A stretch of DNA of 64,000 nt, from contig OW818690.1 of the NCBI GenBank assembly GCA_942493315.1, positions 2,790,001-2,854,000 of the forward strand. Reading direction: 5' to 3'. Source of the DNA: UBA5429 sp942493315. Lineage in GTDB: Bacteria; Bacteroidota; Bacteroidia; Bacteroidales; WCHB1-69. Position numbers and translations under genes: made by a program. Under the pieces are notes generated by a model. It saw only the letters and a program-made list of their open reading frames with translations, had not been told where the DNA came from and searched no databases. Shown piece after piece: positions 62,595 through 64,000 of this stretch; within the stretch, counting starts at the first letter, position 1; each line of letters starts with the position of its first letter.

Positions 62595-63920
62595 TTAGCT
62601 TTTACGAGCACGAATCATAGCGCCGGTCTTTCCTTTTCCTAATCGGATATAGTCCAGTAATGGTCTGTTTGATGGACAACTAAATGAGCATGAACCGCAT
62701 TCGCAACAATCAAGGATTCCATTTTTTTCGCAAGATTCGTAATCTTTCATTTCTGAAAGTGGAGCAATAAGAAATGGTTCTAGTCCCATTGGACATGCTT
62801 GAACGCATTTTCCACAACGTAAACAATTTTCAATTTTTCCTCTTTGACTTTCAGTTTTGTCCATTAATAGTATGCTGGACATCCCTTTTACTGTAAAAGT
62901 GGAAAGATTAGAGATAGCTTTACCCATCATTGGACCACCTGAAATGATTTTCCCTGTATTTTCAGGTATTTGAACATGATCTAAAATTTCATTGATTGGA
63001 GTTCCAAGTCTTACTTGATAATTCTTTAATTGAGATAATTTTTTACCGGACACAGTCAAAAATGTTTCAATTAAAGGTTTATTTTTTTGTACTGCTTCAT
63101 AAACAGCGTGACAAGTAGTGATATTATTGACAATAACACCCACTTCTATTGGTAATTTTCCACTGGGAACTTCACGATTAACCAACGCTTTGATTAACTG
63201 TTTTTCAGCACCTTGTGGATACTTTGTTTTTAATGGAACAATCTCAATATTTGGATATTGAGCAGCAACTTTTGTTAAGTGTTGAATGGCTTCAGGTTTA
63301 TTATTTTCAATTCCAATTAAAGCTTTTGAAGCTCCTGATGCAATCATTAATGCATTCACCCCAACAAGACACTCTTCAGCACGTTCAATCATCATACGGT
63401 AGTCAATGGTGATGTAAGGTTCACATTCAGCAGCATTAACCAAAATATAATCTACTTTTTTATTATCGGGAATCATATACTTAACATGAGTAGGAAAACA
63501 AGCTCCACCTAAACCAACAATACCACAAGACTTGATTCTGTCAATAATCTCAGTTTTAGAAAGTTTAATCTCTTTTACAATTTCGGTTGATCTATCAATT
63601 GATTGATCCCATTCATCATTTTCTACATTTATAATAATGCTGTTTTTCTTGAATCCAAAAGCATCAGGAACTAAATCAACATTGTGAATTGTTCCGGAAA
63701 AAGGAGAATGGATATTAGCCCCAATAAACCCTTCTGCTTTGGCAATAAGTTGTCCAACTTTTACAACATCTCCTTTTGTAACCACTGGAGTTGAAGGAGC
63801 ACCTAAATTTTGGTTTAAATATATGGTTGCTTGTTTAGGTAATGGAAAAACTTCTACACTGAATTGATTTGATAATTTATTTTCTTCAGGATGAATTCCA
63901 CCGATTTTGAAACTTTTCAT
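62595..63920 (-). CDS. rnfC: Electron transport complex subunit RnfC/RsxC
   Basis: Membrane-associated NADH/ferredoxin-interacting subunit of the Na+ or H+ pumping Rnf complex. 441 aa. Barrel-sandwich N-terminus (IHSPFSGTIHNV), the NADH/FMN region GLGGACFPTHVKY, and two 4Fe-4S clusters CLRCGKCVQACPMGL and CCECGSCSFSCPSNR near the C-terminus. The operon continues left to right across the window edge with rnfB upstream. Indicates an anaerobic type of energy metabolism. Confidence 0.97.
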   Translation of the reverse strand: MKSFKIGGIHPEENKLSNQFSVEVFPLPKQATIYLNQNLGAPSTPVVTKGDVVKVGQLIAKAEGFIGANIHSPFSGTIHNVDLVPDAFGFKKNSIIINVENDEWDQSIDRSTEIVKEIKLSKTEIIDRIKSCGIVGLGGACFPTHVKYMIPDNKKVDYILVNAAECEPYITIDYRMMIERAEECLVGVNALMIASGASKALIGIENNKPEAIQHLTKVAAQYPNIEIVPLKTKYPQGAEKQLIKALVNREVPSGKLPIEVGVIVNNITTCHAVYEAVQKNKPLIETFLTVSGKKLSQLKNYQVRLGTPINEILDHVQIPENTGKIISGGPMMGKAISNLSTFTVKGMSSILLMDKTESQRGKIENCLRCGKCVQACPMGLEPFLIAPLSEMKDYESCEKNGILDCCECGSCSFSCPSNRPLLDYIRLGKGKTGAMIRARKS

Positions 63921-63939
63921 AGGATTTTAATTTTCAATG

Positions 63940-64000
63940 TTAGTTTACTGTTTCTAAAACTTCTTCAGTTGCTTTTACTTCCTTTTTTGGTGGAAAGTTG
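63940..64000 (-). CDS. 3' end of a gene upstream of rnfC, probably rnfB
   Basis: Reverse-strand frame from the window edge to TAA at 63940-63942 encodes a C-terminal tail NFPPKKEVKATEEVLETVN. Position directly before rnfC and the NFPPK ending fit RnfB, the ferredoxin-like subunit. Only 19 residues are visible, so the call rests mainly on expected gene order. Confidence 0.5.
   Translation of the reverse strand, partial: NFPPKKEVKATEEVLETVN

Overview
The window is a stretch of a Bacteroidota chromosome, probably of an uncultured anaerobic or microaerobic member of the Bacteroidales or Cytophagales side of the phylum. The evidence is low GC, many secreted proteins with a C-terminal type IX secretion (T9SS) sorting domain, promoters with the Bacteroidota -7 box TAnnTTTG, and typical family content: KdsB, HU-CCDC81/SPOR, type B L31, an Rnf-type electron transport subunit, and HydE for [FeFe]-hydrogenase maturation. 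No tRNA, rRNA, CRISPR array or prophage was seen.

Layout. 1-6.4 kb: a tight forward operon of an OPT transporter (cut by the window edge), a deoxynucleoside kinase, kdsB, a SPOR-domain envelope protein and two glycosyltransferases. 6.5-8.0 kb: an IS1595-like insertion sequence. 8.3-21.6 kb: envelope and secreted proteins, a cobalamin riboswitch controlling a BtuG-like beta-propeller lipoprotein, a T9SS trypsin-like protease, a UvrD-type helicase with an embedded nuclease domain, an OmpA-type protein and an S41 peptidase. 21.6-27.3 kb: a TPR histidine kinase, then a Y1 (IS200/RAYT-like) transposase lying between two oppositely oriented arrays of a 53-bp hairpin unit. 27.3-33.8 kb: housekeeping genes thrS, ffh, folD, an alpha/beta hydrolase and hydE. 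34-43.7 kb: mixed small proteins, RluA, an AAA/DUF4143 ATPase, glutathione peroxidase, flavodoxin, a divergent GAPDH, rhodanese, and an HTH/membrane pair. 44-56.2 kb: T9SS proteins, a lipoprotein phosphoesterase, a GxxExxY nuclease-fold gene inside its own repeat family, an ABC transporter/GntR operon, and three tandem beta-barrel paralogues. 56.2-64 kb (reverse strand): lipB-lipA-DUF2520-lon-GlmU-like operon, rpmE2, rnfC and the tail of a gene that is probably rnfB.

The striking property of the window is its repeat load. At least five unrelated dispersed or tandem repeat systems occupy the spaces between genes: (1) the 53-bp hairpin arrays (5 + 41 units) around the Y1 transposase; (2) about 102-bp inverted-repeat, MITE-like elements whose ends match those of the IS1595-like element; (3) five GC-rich elements of 160-210 bp with compensatory base changes that suggest a folded structure; (4) 25-bp AATTCGTG repeats around the GxxExxY gene; (5) short word-like minisatellites, one of which also lies in frame inside the SPOR protein. 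The best candidate for an undescribed system is the Y1 transposase with its inverted, indel-free hairpin arrays. The GxxExxY locus and the GC-rich structured element come next.
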